This document shows positions 51,894 through 60,321 of a stretch of 63,212 nt of DNA, in pieces. The DNA comes from Gaiellales bacterium (GTDB taxonomy: Bacteria > Actinomycetota > Thermoleophilia > Gaiellales > JAICJC01). The notes below the pieces were generated by a model. That model saw only the letters and a program-made list of their open reading frames with translations. It made no database searches and had not been told where the DNA came from. The position numbers were made by a program, and so were the translations under genes. Each line of letters begins with the position of its first letter. Position 1 is the stretch's first letter. The stretch lies in assembly GCA_036403155.1 (NCBI GenBank), contig DASWRM010000066.1:1-63212 (forward strand). The letters are read 5' to 3'.

Positions 51894-52643
51894 ATGACAT
51901 ATCTCACCCCTTCCCACTCCACGCCAAGCGACTCGCCGATCCCGAGCGCCGCAGCCGACCTGCCGCCAACCGGGGGCACGTCCAGGCGCCGGGTGTTCCT
52001 GCTCGCCGGTGCGGGGATCTCTCTGCTGCTCGCCATCCTGCTCATGGCCGCCGGAACCACCGGGCTCTGGCAGCTCACGAAGCGCGACAGCGCTGGGTTC
52101 TTCACGTCCAACACGACGACGCTCTCCACGCACTCATACGCCATCACGTCCGACACCCTCGAGATCGGTCCCGACACTCCGCGGCTGTTCGGCGACCGCC
52201 TCGGCACCGTGCAGATCCGGGTCAGATCCGACAAGCCGGTCTTCGTCGGGATCGCCAAGACGAGCAACGTCGAGCGCTATCTCGCCCAGGTGAACCATCA
52301 GGCGGTGACCGACTTCGGGCTCGATCCGTTCTCCGTCACCTTGGCCAACCGGCCGGGCACCGCCCGCCCGGAGCGGCCGGCCCTCCAGAGCTTCTGGCGG
52401 GCGGAGGCAACAGGCACCGGCACCCAGACGGTCCGCTGGCCGCTCGAGAAGGGCAACTGGAGCGCCGTGGTCATGAACGCCGACGGCTCACGCCACGTGG
52501 TCGCCCAGACATCCGTCGGTGCGCGCATCCCCGCGCTTCGCTGGGTGGTGCTGGGGGTGCTGGTCGCCGGTGTGATCCTGCTGCTGGTCGGCGCAGGCCT
52601 CGTGTGGTCGGGCACCGGCCTCAGCTCCACCGGGCGTCGCTGA
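51894..52643 (+). CDS. Membrane protein with large extracytoplasmic domain, two helices
   Basis: 249 residues. Helix 1 (about 37-58) and helix 2 (about 218-241) enclose an extracytoplasmic beta-rich domain of about 155 residues ('LEIGPDTPRLFGDRLGTVQIRV', 'VFVGIAKTSNVERYLAQVNHQAVTDF', 'TVRWPLEKGNWSAVVMNADGS'). The pattern resembles actinobacterial hypothetical proteins with a twice-anchored domain; the function is unknown. ATG 51894 has no strong ribosome binding site but is the first in frame. Confidence 0.8.
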   Translation: MTYLTPSHSTPSDSPIPSAAADLPPTGGTSRRRVFLLAGAGISLLLAILLMAAGTTGLWQLTKRDSAGFFTSNTTTLSTHSYAITSDTLEIGPDTPRLFGDRLGTVQIRVRSDKPVFVGIAKTSNVERYLAQVNHQAVTDFGLDPFSVTLANRPGTARPERPALQSFWRAEATGTGTQTVRWPLEKGNWSAVVMNADGSRHVVAQTSVGARIPALRWVVLGVLVAGVILLLVGAGLVWSGTGLSSTGRR

Positions 52644-52761
52644 GGGGCATTTCGGCATGCTGAGACTCGCCGGTTGTGCCGGGAGTGTTCGGGACACGCC
52701 CCCGTACGTCCAACCGCAGCCCCGCTGCGCGAAAGCCGCCCAACCAGGCGGCTTCCGCGGA

Positions 52762-52847
<86 letters not shown>

Positions 52848-53029
52848 GAGGGCTTGCGGAGTCTACCGCAGGAACGCTCGCGCCTCGGAACCAGCGGATC
52901 CCCGCACGTGAGGCAGACGCGCGCTCTTGGCACTGCGCGCATTCAGGAGCCGCTGCAGGAGCCCCAGCGGTCACAGAGAAGGTGCCCACTGCGCGTGTTG
53001 GCACGTCCACCACCGACGGGGAGGTCACG

Positions 53030-53596
53030 ATGGGTCGGCTCTTTGGAGCATTCCGGTACGCGAACGTGGTTTCAACAGCTGCGATCGTGGTCGCGCTGAG
53101 CGGCACCGCCTATGCGGCCGGCATCACCGGCAACGAGATCGCAGATGGGACCGTCACGAATCTGGACCTCCAGGATCGCACCATACGCGGCAAGGACATC
53201 CACCTCGGCACCATCCGCGCCGAAAACATCACGGCTCTCGGTCGCGCACTGCTTCACGTCAGGGCTGCTCCCCCCGCCATCAGCGACTACCACGACCTCT
53301 CGCCGATCGTGAAGCGCAGGCTGCGCTACCGCGGCTACTACGTCGTCTTCACAGAGTTCCTCGCCACGAACACCGGGAGTACGGACGACTCGCTCAACTG
53401 CGCCTACAAGCTCGGCGGGACAGTCAGTCCCGCGGCAGGGGTTCAGGCCGCGTCGGAGCAGAGCAGCAAGGCCCAGTCGGTGACGGTCATCCACGCGACC
53501 GTCCGCCACGAACTGGTGCGTTTCGCGTGTCAACGCAACGATTCCAGTAGCTTCACGCTCTCTCACATCCGCTTCGCAGCATTCCGGTTCGGCTAG
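53030..53596 (+). CDS. Exported protein of Thermoleophilia type with repeat-like N-terminus
   Basis: 188 residues. The signal peptide (FGAFRYANVVSTAAIVVALSGTAYA) is followed by 'GITGNEIADGTVTNLDLQDRTIRGKDI', the short repeat style seen in many exported proteins of Solirubrobacterales and Gaiellales, and then a beta-rich domain with two Cys (LNCAYKLG, VRFACQRN). Function unknown. GGGGAGGTCACG precedes the ATG at 53030, which I prefer over an upstream start. The TAG stop is part of a small hairpin (53596-53608). Confidence 0.8.
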   Translation: MGRLFGAFRYANVVSTAAIVVALSGTAYAAGITGNEIADGTVTNLDLQDRTIRGKDIHLGTIRAENITALGRALLHVRAAPPAISDYHDLSPIVKRRLRYRGYYVVFTEFLATNTGSTDDSLNCAYKLGGTVSPAAGVQAASEQSSKAQSVTVIHATVRHELVRFACQRNDSSSFTLSHIRFAAFRFG

Positions 53597-53608
53597 GGGC
53601 ACTGCCCC
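53596..53608 (+). terminator. Small hairpin at the stop of the exported-protein gene
   Basis: Six-base perfect arms GGGGCA and TGCCCC around one C, starting at the last base of the TAG stop codon and lying just before a convergent gene end. Short, with no T-run; plausible as a weak bidirectional terminator. Confidence 0.4.
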
Positions 53609-53609
53609 G

Positions 53610-54005
53610 TCATCCCGAAGCGGACTGACCGACGCGCTGGAAGACCCGGCGCCACGTCAGGCCGTCGCCGAGGATCAGCGTCGCGCCGCTGATGCGAAAC
53701 GGCCGGGTCGGATCGGCGGTCATCATCTCGGGCATGGAGCTGGCAACCACCTCATGGCGCACAACCCCGACCACATCGCGGTTCTCCTCGATGGCCGTGG
53801 AGATTGAGAACCGTCCGAAGTAGGCGTCGAACCGGCTGCCGTCCGCCTCGCAGACCTGAATCGAGAGCCAACCGGTCGTGTCATAGATCGCGAGGCCGAG
53901 CGGTTCCGCACCGTACGTCTCCGTCCAGTCGACATGGACCGAGTCCCGATCGTCGTACGCAGTCAGGCGCCAGGCGCCGTGGAGACGGAGGCTCGCTTCC
54001 GTTAC
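53610..54005 (-). pseudogene. Lipocalin-like domain without a recognisable start codon
   Basis: An open frame of about 130 codons gives a lipocalin-like domain: 'LHGAWRLTAYDDRDS', 'PLGLAIYDTTGWLSIQV', 'FDAYFGRFSISTAIEE', 'VVRHEVVASSMPEMM' and 'FRISGATLILGDGLTWRRVFQR'. This matches the pattern of lipocalin-like family 5 proteins, but there is no ATG, GTG or TTG in frame upstream of the conserved start. The frame reaches back to the secG stop (54002-54004), where the first sensible codon is GTA. Either an unusual start is used or the 5' end has been lost, making this a pseudogene. Confidence 0.55.
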
Positions 54006-54223
54006 AGCAGGAACCCGAGCACGATCCCGTTGGCGACGAACAGGGCCGCAACGAGGATCGTCAGGCGGTTCAGGTTCCGCTCCATCACCGCGGTGCCGCC
54101 GAAGCTGCTCTGACCGGGGTTGAACATCCCCGAGAGCCCCGAATCCTTGCCCGAGTGCATCAGCACAAGCACGACCAGGATCGCCGAGAGCAGCAGCTGC
54201 GTGAACGAGAACACGAACGTCAT
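54002..54223 (-). CDS. secG: Preprotein translocase subunit SecG
   Basis: 73 residues with two helices (about 5-22 and 53-72) and the conserved cytoplasmic loop 'LVLMHSGKDSGLSGMFNPGQSSFGGTAVMERNLNRLT'. It is an accessory subunit of the SecYEG channel. It lies seven bases after selD and likely shares its transcript, an unusual neighbourhood, since secG often follows the glycolytic gap-pgk-tpi genes in actinobacteria. Confidence 0.93.
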   Translation of the reverse strand: MTFVFSFTQLLLSAILVVLVLMHSGKDSGLSGMFNPGQSSFGGTAVMERNLNRLTILVAALFVANGIVLGFLL

Positions 54224-54230
54224 CGCCCGC

Positions 54231-55244
54231 TCAGTCTACCAACACGGTGCCCGCCGGCCCGTCGGCCAGCTCCCCCACCACCGGCCATCCCAGCCGCTCG
54301 GCGACCTCGCGTGGCACGGCCGCAAGCAGCCCGCCCGACGTCTGCGCGTCGCACGCGACCAGCCGCTCGGCCTCGCCCAGCTGCTCGGCAAACGTCGCGT
54401 AACCCGCGGCCAGCTCGAGATTGGTCCGCGTGCCGCCCGGCACCACGTCGGCCTCCACCAGCTCCCGCACCCCGGGCAGCAGTGGCACATCGGCGAACCG
54501 CAGCCGCGCCTGCAGCCCGGCACCCGCCGCCAGCTCGCGCGCATGCCCGACCAGTCCGAACCCGGTGACGTCGGTCACCGCATGCGGCTCCATCTCCGCA
54601 AGCTGCGCAGCCGCCCGGTCGTTCAGCGTCGTCATGGACTCCACCGCCGCCTCGACCGCCTCGTCGCCGGCCTGTCCGCGCTTGATCGCCGTCGCGACGA
54701 TTCCCGTCCCGATCCGCTTGCTGAAGACGAGCGCGTCCCCCGCCCGTCCTCCGGTGTTCCTCCAGATGCGGTCCGGATGCGCGAATCCTGTCACCGCCAT
54801 CCCGTACTTGGGCTCGGCATCGTCGATCGAGTGCCCGCCCGCGATCGCCACGCCGGCCAGCTCCGCCACCGCAGCGCCGCCGCGCAGGATCTCGCCCAAG
54901 AGCTCCATCGGCAGCGTCTTTGGAAACGCGACCACGTTCAGCGCGAACGCCGGTCTCGCGCCCATGGCATAGATGTCCGAGATCGCATTCGTCGCCGCGA
55001 TCCGCCCGAACGTGTAGGGGTCATCGACGATCGGCGTGAAGAAGTCGATCGTCGTCACGAGCGCGAGGTCGTCGGACACGCGCCACACTGCCGCGTCGTC
55101 CAGCGACTCGTTCCCGACCAGCAGCTCGGGCGGCCGGGCCGCCGCCGGCATGCCCGCCAGGACCTCCGAGAGGGAGCCGGCCGGCAGCTTGCAGGCACAG
55201 CCGGCCCCGTGTGAGAGCTGCGTCAGTCTGACCTGGGTCGCCAC
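54231..55244 (-). CDS. selD: Selenide, water dikinase (selenophosphate synthase)
   Basis: 337 residues. It makes selenophosphate from selenide and ATP for selenocysteine or selenouridine. The active segment 'LSHGAGCACKLP' places C16 (TGT codon, so Cys and not Sec) and K19 at the positions of E. coli C17 and K20; 'VGNESLDDAAVW', 'TTIDFFTPIVDDPYTFGRIAATNAISDIYAMGARP' and 'VTDVTGFGLVGHARELA' are ATP- and metal-binding marks. The GTG start overlaps the upstream gene by 22 bases. No selA, selB or selC is in the window. Confidence 0.95.
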   Translation of the reverse strand: MATQVRLTQLSHGAGCACKLPAGSLSEVLAGMPAAARPPELLVGNESLDDAAVWRVSDDLALVTTIDFFTPIVDDPYTFGRIAATNAISDIYAMGARPAFALNVVAFPKTLPMELLGEILRGGAAVAELAGVAIAGGHSIDDAEPKYGMAVTGFAHPDRIWRNTGGRAGDALVFSKRIGTGIVATAIKRGQAGDEAVEAAVESMTTLNDRAAAQLAEMEPHAVTDVTGFGLVGHARELAAGAGLQARLRFADVPLLPGVRELVEADVVPGGTRTNLELAAGYATFAEQLGEAERLVACDAQTSGGLLAAVPREVAERLGWPVVGELADGPAGTVLVD

Positions 55245-56209
55245 AGAGGGAGCGTACCGCGGCGCACCAGGGCGACCGCGACCGCCGCGCCCAGCGCGGC
55301 CGCGAGCACGCCGGCCACCACACCCCACGGCGTCCCCGACGGCGAAGGCGCCGACGCGGCTCCGGACTTCGAGACGGTCGGCTGCCGCACCACCGGCGCC
55401 ATCACGTACGTCCGCGTGTCGATCGTTTGGAACGGCCGCCCGTCCTCGGTCACCGTCAGCACCGCGTCGTCCGGTGAGAGCGCGAGCCCGGGCATGGTCC
55501 CGGGCGACACCCGCGGCAGGTCGATGCAGAGCGCCGTGCCGTGCACCGTGTCGAGCGCGTGGATGAACGTGCGGCCCCTGCCCTCGTCGTACAGCGTGTA
55601 GGCGCGGGTGCCGTCGACCGGGCCGACCCGCGACATGGCGACGCCGTGCATGACCGGGCCCCACCGGGTCGGGTCCGTGATCGCCTTCTCGAGCAGGCGG
55701 CCGTGACGGACGTCGTACGCCCGCACCTTGTAGCTGAGCGCGCCCGGCTGCGGATGCTGGATCAGGTAGAGGGTGCGACCGTCCGGTGAGATCGCGTCGA
55801 AGCTGAAGTCTCCGGGGAGGGTGACCATCCGCCGTACGCGGAAGCTGCGTGTGAGGAGCACCGCGAAGCGCGTGACCCGGGCCGGATAGGTCGCGCTGAT
55901 CTGCTGGACGACAACGGTGCGCCCATCGCCGGAGACGCCGCCGGTGGCGCCCTGGAAGGTGACCTGTGGCGTGCCCCAGAAGCCCGGCAGCGTGGACCAG
56001 TGCGTCGCCGCGCCCGTGCGGTCGAGCGCGACCAGCGTCGTCGGGCTACCGGCGAGCGCCACGTACCGAGCGCCGCCCGCCGGGGCCGAAGCACCCGAAC
56101 CGCCGGAGACCGGCCCCACCGTGGAGCCGCAGTCACACCCGAAGGCAGGCTGCGCGCCGCCCGCCACCGCTCCCACAAGCACACACCCGATCACCAGCAG
56201 CCGTCGCAT
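55223..56209 (-). CDS. Exported, membrane-tethered beta-propeller-like protein
   Basis: 328 residues. A signal peptide (about 1-24, ending AFGCDCGS) is followed by a domain with repeated short strands (VALDRTGAATHWSTLP, GGVSGDGRTVVVQQ, FDAISPDGRTLYLIQHP, LALSPDDAVLTVTEDG) that resemble blades of a seven-fold propeller, and a C-terminal helix (about 298-320) as an anchor. The N-terminal 'CDC' could be a lipidation or metal site. Function unknown. The gene overlaps selD by 22 bases, so co-translation is likely. Confidence 0.78.
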   Translation of the reverse strand: MRRLLVIGCVLVGAVAGGAQPAFGCDCGSTVGPVSGGSGASAPAGGARYVALAGSPTTLVALDRTGAATHWSTLPGFWGTPQVTFQGATGGVSGDGRTVVVQQISATYPARVTRFAVLLTRSFRVRRMVTLPGDFSFDAISPDGRTLYLIQHPQPGALSYKVRAYDVRHGRLLEKAITDPTRWGPVMHGVAMSRVGPVDGTRAYTLYDEGRGRTFIHALDTVHGTALCIDLPRVSPGTMPGLALSPDDAVLTVTEDGRPFQTIDTRTYVMAPVVRQPTVSKSGAASAPSPSGTPWGVVAGVLAAALGAAVAVALVRRGTLPLWRPRSD

Positions 56210-56282
56210 CGTTCCTCCCAGGGGTCGTCGCGCTGTCTACGCGGGATGGCCCCCGCCGCGTCCCGCCCGGTATTCTCAGCGC

Positions 56283-56501
56283 GTGGCTGCGATCGACCCG
56301 GAACAGGCCGCCGAGCGCGTCAAGAAGCTGATCATCGTCGGCGACAACCGGCTGAAGCAGGGCGGCGTCGACAAGTTCGCCAAGGCGCGTGGCACCTTCG
56401 AACAGGCACTGCGCCTGGCCGAGGAGGCCGGGGTCGCGGACCGCTTCCGCCCGTTCATCGAACGGCGGCTGGAGAGCATCGACCAGCTCTCTCACGACTG
56501 A
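56283..56501 (+). CDS. Small hypothetical helical protein, 72 aa
   Basis: Basic-acidic helical protein: 'DPEQAAERVKKLIIVGDNRLKQGGVDKFAKARGTFEQALRLAEEAGVADRFRPFIERRLESI'. It resembles a single TPR-like pair of helices. Its last 47 bases overlap the convergent thioredoxin-like gene. No strong ribosome binding site was seen, but the protein-like composition is convincing. Confidence 0.65.
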   Translation: MAAIDPEQAAERVKKLIIVGDNRLKQGGVDKFAKARGTFEQALRLAEEAGVADRFRPFIERRLESIDQLSHD

Positions 56502-56883
56502 CGGGAGCCGGTCCAAGCAGCTCGGCCAGCTCCTGCCGCGCCGGCGGACGGGACCAGCGGCGCAGCACCGTGCCGGTACGGTCGACGTAGACGACCGTCG
56601 GCATGCCGACGGCGCCCGCGGGCCGCTCGTGCAGCTCGATCACCGTCGCGCGGCCCCGGTGGCGAGCCACCTCGGCCGCCAGGCGGTTCAGCGAGACGCG
56701 GCAGGCGGGGTTCGCCGGCGCGGAGTACTGGACGAACGCGCCGAGCGGCGGGATCGTCTCCAGACCGAGTTCCTCGGGCCGGATCCGCGCCCGGCCGCGG
56801 GCCCCCCGGCGCGTGCGGGCCCCCGCCATGAGCAGGGCGCCGGCGCCGAGGCTTCCCGCCAGCACGATCCCCGGATCAGCCAT
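56455..56883 (-). CDS. Thioredoxin-fold protein lacking a CxxC motif
   Basis: 142 residues. An N-terminal membrane anchor (about 6-22) is followed by a thioredoxin-like core: 'FVQYSAPANPACRVSLNRLAAEVARHRG' is in register with the active-site helix, but only one Cys is present where CxxC is usual, and 'GMPTVVYVDRTGTVLRRW' is the cis-Pro segment. It may be a one-cysteine reductase or a non-redox relative. It lies seven bases from the glycosyltransferase gene. The 3' end overlaps the convergent small gene. Confidence 0.72.
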   Translation of the reverse strand: MADPGIVLAGSLGAGALLMAGARTRRGARGRARIRPEELGLETIPPLGAFVQYSAPANPACRVSLNRLAAEVARHRGRATVIELHERPAGAVGMPTVVYVDRTGTVLRRWSRPPARQELAELLGPAPVSRERAGRCSPAAVR

Positions 56884-56890
56884 TGTCCGC

Positions 56891-57877
56891 TCAGGATACC
56901 TCCGTGAGCAGGCGCTCGATGCGCGCCGCCGAGACGGCGATCGAATGCCGCTCGGCGACCTCGCGCGCCGCCCGGCACGGCACCGGGAGAGCCGCCGCAC
57001 GGCGCATGCCCGCGGCGATGTGATCGGCGTCCAGCGGATCGACCAGCACGCCGCACGCGTCGGTGACGTACTCGGGCGGACCGCCCACCTGGGTGGCGAC
57101 CACCGGCCGCGCGCTCGCGAGGGCCTCCAGCAGGGCCTGTCCCTGTGGCTCCACCAGGCTGGTCTGGCAGTAGACGTCGTGCTCGCCGTAGAGGTCGACG
57201 ATGCGCTCGGGTGGCACGCGCCCCAGGAAGGTGACGTTCGGCGGCGCCGCGGCGCGCAGCTCCTGCTCGAGCGGGCCCGAGCCCACGACCGTGAGGGTGC
57301 CGGCTTCCAGCCGGCCGAAGGCCTGCAACAGGCGCGCGACGTTCTTGCGCTCGATCAGGCTCCCGACCGTGAGGTAGCGCGGCCCATCCCCCGGCGCGCG
57401 CGGCGCGGGCGCGAACAGCGACGTGTCGACGCCGCAGTCGATCACCTCGAGCCGCCGCGGGCGCGATGGCAGGCGCTCCGCGAGGTACGCCGACACACAG
57501 ATCACCCCGCGAGCCCGGCGGATCACGCGTCGGGTGAGCACGCCCACGAACGGGATGGTGCCGACATTGGCAACATCGCGACCATGCGCCGTGACGACAT
57601 AGGGCGCGCCGCCCGCCAGGGCGACGAGCCCCGTCGGTACCAGGTAGTGGGCGTAGACGATTTCGGGACGGCGCGTGCGCACCAGCCTGCGGGTGCGCCG
57701 CAGCAGGCGCAGGTAGGCAAGCGGCGTCGCGACCGCGCCGCGGGCGCCCGGCCCGAGCACCGACTCGTCGACCTCGTGCCCACGTTCGCGCAGCGCGTCG
57801 GCGAGCCGCTTGACGAAGACACCGTAGTCCGGCCGCTCCGCGGACGGATACATGTTCGAGAGCAGCAGGATGCGCAC
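56891..57877 (-). CDS. GT4-family glycosyltransferase
   Basis: 328 residues with the GT-B fold. 'LLLSNMYPSAERPDYGVFVKRLADALRERGHEVD' begins the N-terminal domain; 'AHGRDVANVG' and 'GVICVSAYLAERL' are acceptor-side marks, and 'LTVGSLIERKNVARLLQAF', 'LYGEHDVYCQTSLVEPQGQALLEALASARPVVATQVGGPPEYV' form the nucleotide-sugar-binding C-terminal domain with the EX7E-like Glu pair. Donor and acceptor are unknown; cell-envelope or extracellular polysaccharide synthesis is plausible. GTG start. Confidence 0.92.
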   Translation of the reverse strand: MRILLLSNMYPSAERPDYGVFVKRLADALRERGHEVDESVLGPGARGAVATPLAYLRLLRRTRRLVRTRRPEIVYAHYLVPTGLVALAGGAPYVVTAHGRDVANVGTIPFVGVLTRRVIRRARGVICVSAYLAERLPSRPRRLEVIDCGVDTSLFAPAPRAPGDGPRYLTVGSLIERKNVARLLQAFGRLEAGTLTVVGSGPLEQELRAAAPPNVTFLGRVPPERIVDLYGEHDVYCQTSLVEPQGQALLEALASARPVVATQVGGPPEYVTDACGVLVDPLDADHIAAGMRRAAALPVPCRAAREVAERHSIAVSAARIERLLTEVS

Positions 57878-57886
57878 CGCGAAAGC

Positions 57887-59047
57887 CTAGACCTGCGCCG
57901 GCCGGCGCGGCCCGGACGCGCGGACGACCGCGCTCCCGACCGCGAAGCTGAGCACGACGAGCGTGGCGTAGGCGGCGCGGTCGCCGAAGGCGTCGGCGAT
58001 CCCCGAGCCCACCACCGGCCCGAGCACCGCGCCGAGCCCCCAGAGCAGGTTCACCATGCCGAGCACGAGGCCGTGCCCCAGCCCGGCACGGTCGGCGCCG
58101 TCCGCGCCGAGCGGATAGCCCACGCCGTAGAGCACCGACTGCACCGGCGCGATCGCGACCAGCATGGCAGCGAACACCGTCGTCCCCAGGGGCAACAGCA
58201 GCGCGGCGACGGCCAGGCCGAGCGCCGGACAGGCAACCCGCGCGATCGGCAGCCGACCGTGCCGGTCGCCCAGGCGCCCGGTCAGCGTGATGGCGACGGC
58301 GCCGAGCACCGCTCCTCCCGCGTAGAGCCAGCCGAGAGTCGACTGCGAGACGCCGTTGTGCCCCAGGTGCAGCGGCATGAGCACCTGCAGGGTGCCGCCG
58401 ACCAGCGCCACCAGCAGGATCACCGCCAGGCTCACGGCGATCAGCCGGCTGGCGGCCGCGGCGCGGATGGCGGCGCGGAAGCTGGCCTCGCGCTCGTCGT
58501 GCGCCCGGGCATCGTGCTCGACCGCCCCCCACACCGCGAACCCGACGGACACAGCGGCGGCGGCGAGGAACGTCTCGCGCACCCCCACCGCGCTCGCCAC
58601 CGTCCCCCCGAGCAGCGGCCCGGCGATCATGCCGCCCGTCGCCGACGCATTCGCCACCGAGATGGCGCCCCCGCGGCGCTCGGGCGGAGTCCGGGCGGCC
58701 AGCCAGGCCAGACCGGCGCTCCAGGCGATCGACGATGCGAGCCCCTGGGCGATGCGGGCGACCACGAGCAGGGCAAACGAGTCGCCCACCGCGAAGACGG
58801 CCGTCGCGGCCGCCATCAGCAGCGACCCGGCGACGGTCACGGCGCGCATGCCGGCACGATCGGCGAGGTGGCCGACCGGCACCGCGAAGACCAGCACCGA
58901 TGCGCTGTAGGAGCCGAGCAGGATCCCGGACTCGAACTTCGACAGGTCGAGCCGCTCGGCGATGTCCGGGAGCAGCGGCACGATCGCCGAGAACAGGGCC
59001 AGGTCGATGGCGACGAGGCCCGAGACGTACGCCGTCAGCCGCGTCAC
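57887..59047 (-). CDS. MFS transporter
   Basis: 386 residues, twelve helices. 'GHLADRAGMRAV' and 'GRLGDRHGRLPI' are the helix 2-3 motifs of the two halves, and 'SAPERRGGAISVANASATGG'-like text (TPPERRGGAISVANASATGG) is typical of drug-efflux MFS carriers. Substrate unknown. GTG at 59047 overlaps the 2'-5' RNA ligase-like stop (GTGA), and a longer reading frame would run into that gene. Confidence 0.92.
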   Translation of the reverse strand: MTRLTAYVSGLVAIDLALFSAIVPLLPDIAERLDLSKFESGILLGSYSASVLVFAVPVGHLADRAGMRAVTVAGSLLMAAATAVFAVGDSFALLVVARIAQGLASSIAWSAGLAWLAARTPPERRGGAISVANASATGGMIAGPLLGGTVASAVGVRETFLAAAAVSVGFAVWGAVEHDARAHDEREASFRAAIRAAAASRLIAVSLAVILLVALVGGTLQVLMPLHLGHNGVSQSTLGWLYAGGAVLGAVAITLTGRLGDRHGRLPIARVACPALGLAVAALLLPLGTTVFAAMLVAIAPVQSVLYGVGYPLGADGADRAGLGHGLVLGMVNLLWGLGAVLGPVVGSGIADAFGDRAAYATLVVLSFAVGSAVVRASGPRRPAQV

Positions 59048-59559
59048 AGCGGCGCCGCCTCCCCGGTGAGGGAGTCGGTCAGCCTCGGCTCGTGCAGGCG
59101 CGTCCCAGTCGGCAGGCCGCCGTGGAGGCACGACGCCACGGCGTCGCCGAGCCGGTCCACCGGCACGCCCATCGAGAGCGTGCAGTGCGGCATCCAGTGC
59201 GCCGGCCGGTAGTGCGGCCACCGGTCGATGGAGTGGTTCTCCATGACCGCGTCGACGGCCCGATGTACGGACAGGAGCGCCGCGGTCGGGCCGACCGACA
59301 GGTACATGATGGCGGGGTCGGTCGCGAAGAACGCGGGCCCGACCAGCTCGACGTCGACCGGCTCGACCGCCTCGCGCAGCCGCGGCCGGACCCGCCGCAG
59401 CCCCTCGTAGTCGTCGGTCACCGTGAGGGTGACGTGCGGCCGGATCGCCGGTACGTGCGTTGCCAGGGAGGGCACCGAGATCCGCTCGAGCGATTGCCAT
59501 AGCTCCCGCACCAGGAGCTCGGCGTCAGTCGAGAGGCCCAGCTCGAGCGCCAGAGCCAC
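59044..59559 (-). CDS. 2'-5' RNA ligase-like (2H phosphoesterase) protein
   Basis: 171 residues with the two HxTL motifs that define the 2H family: HVTL at about 42 and HCTL at about 125, each followed by hydrophobic strands. Bacterial members hydrolyse cyclic phosphodiesters or ligate RNA; substrate unknown here. GTG start lies three bases past the SDR stop. Part of a minus-strand run of five tightly packed genes. Confidence 0.85.
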   Translation of the reverse strand: MALALELGLSTDAELLVRELWQSLERISVPSLATHVPAIRPHVTLTVTDDYEGLRRVRPRLREAVEPVDVELVGPAFFATDPAIMYLSVGPTAALLSVHRAVDAVMENHSIDRWPHYRPAHWMPHCTLSMGVPVDRLGDAVASCLHGGLPTGTRLHEPRLTDSLTGEAAPL

Positions 59560-59562
59560 GGT

Positions 59563-60321
59563 CTACCAGGTGCTTCCGAGGGCGACGGTGACCGCCTCGC
59601 CGTTGATCCCGCTCGACCCCTCGCTGCTCAGGAAGGCGATCGTCTCGGCGACCTCGCGCGGCGTCACCACGCGGCCGATCGGATACGTCGCCGCCCGCTC
59701 CGTCCAGATCTGCTCGGCGTCGATGCCGCGCCGCTCGGCCTCCTCCCGTGCGGACACCTCGGCCATCTCGGTTCGCACCCATCCCGGCAGCACGGCATTG
59801 GACGTGACGCCGAAGGGGCCGGCATCCTGCGCAACTCCGCGCATCAGCCCCAGCAGACCGGCCTTGGATGCGCAGTACGCAGTCATCCGGGCCTCCGCGA
59901 CCACCCCCGCCGTGGAGCTGACGAACACGCAGCGGCCGTAGCGCTGCTCGACCATGCCGCCCACCGCGGCACGGCACAGGTGGAAGGGCCCGTCCAGGTT
60001 CACGGCGAAGCTGCGCCGCCACGCGTCGAGGTCCTGCTGCCAGATCTCCCGCTCGGCGGCCGAGCCGAAACCGGCATTGTTGACCAGCACGGAGACGGGA
60101 CCGAGGCGCTCCCGGGTCGCCGCCACGATCCGCTCGCAGTCGGCCGGATCGGAGACGTCCCCCGTCACATGGTCGAGCCCAAGCGCGGCCAGCTCGTCCT
60201 CCGACCGCGCCGTCGCCATGACCCGGAACCCGCGCTCCGCGAGCAGCAGCGCCGTCGCCTTTCCGATGCCGCGCCCGGCGCCCGTGACGAGCGCGACGCG
60301 TCCTGCGTCAGCAGAGGTCAC
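59563..60321 (-). CDS. Short-chain dehydrogenase/reductase
   Basis: 252 residues, classical SDR. Cofactor motif 'GAGRGIG' near 14-20, 'NNAG' near 88-91, catalytic Ser in 'VFVSSTAG' and the YxxxK in 'YCASK' near 150; the end 'GINGEAVTVALGSTW' is typical of 3-ketoacyl reductase-like members. Reduces or oxidises an unknown alcohol/ketone with NAD(P). GTG 60321 overlaps the end of the hydrolase gene by 14 bases. Confidence 0.92.
   Translation of the reverse strand: MTSADAGRVALVTGAGRGIGKATALLLAERGFRVMATARSEDELAALGLDHVTGDVSDPADCERIVAATRERLGPVSVLVNNAGFGSAAEREIWQQDLDAWRRSFAVNLDGPFHLCRAAVGGMVEQRYGRCVFVSSTAGVVAEARMTAYCASKAGLLGLMRGVAQDAGPFGVTSNAVLPGWVRTEMAEVSAREEAERRGIDAEQIWTERAATYPIGRVVTPREVAETIAFLSSEGSSGINGEAVTVALGSTW

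Noticed and set aside
54231-55244. Selenocysteine in SelD
   Set aside because: The active-site codon at C16 is TGT, not TGA, so this is the Cys form.
56603-59212. 869-codon plus-strand open frame
   Set aside because: Covers three convincing minus-strand genes (thioredoxin-like, glycosyltransferase, MFS). Composition is His/Arg/Asp-rich and repeat-free.
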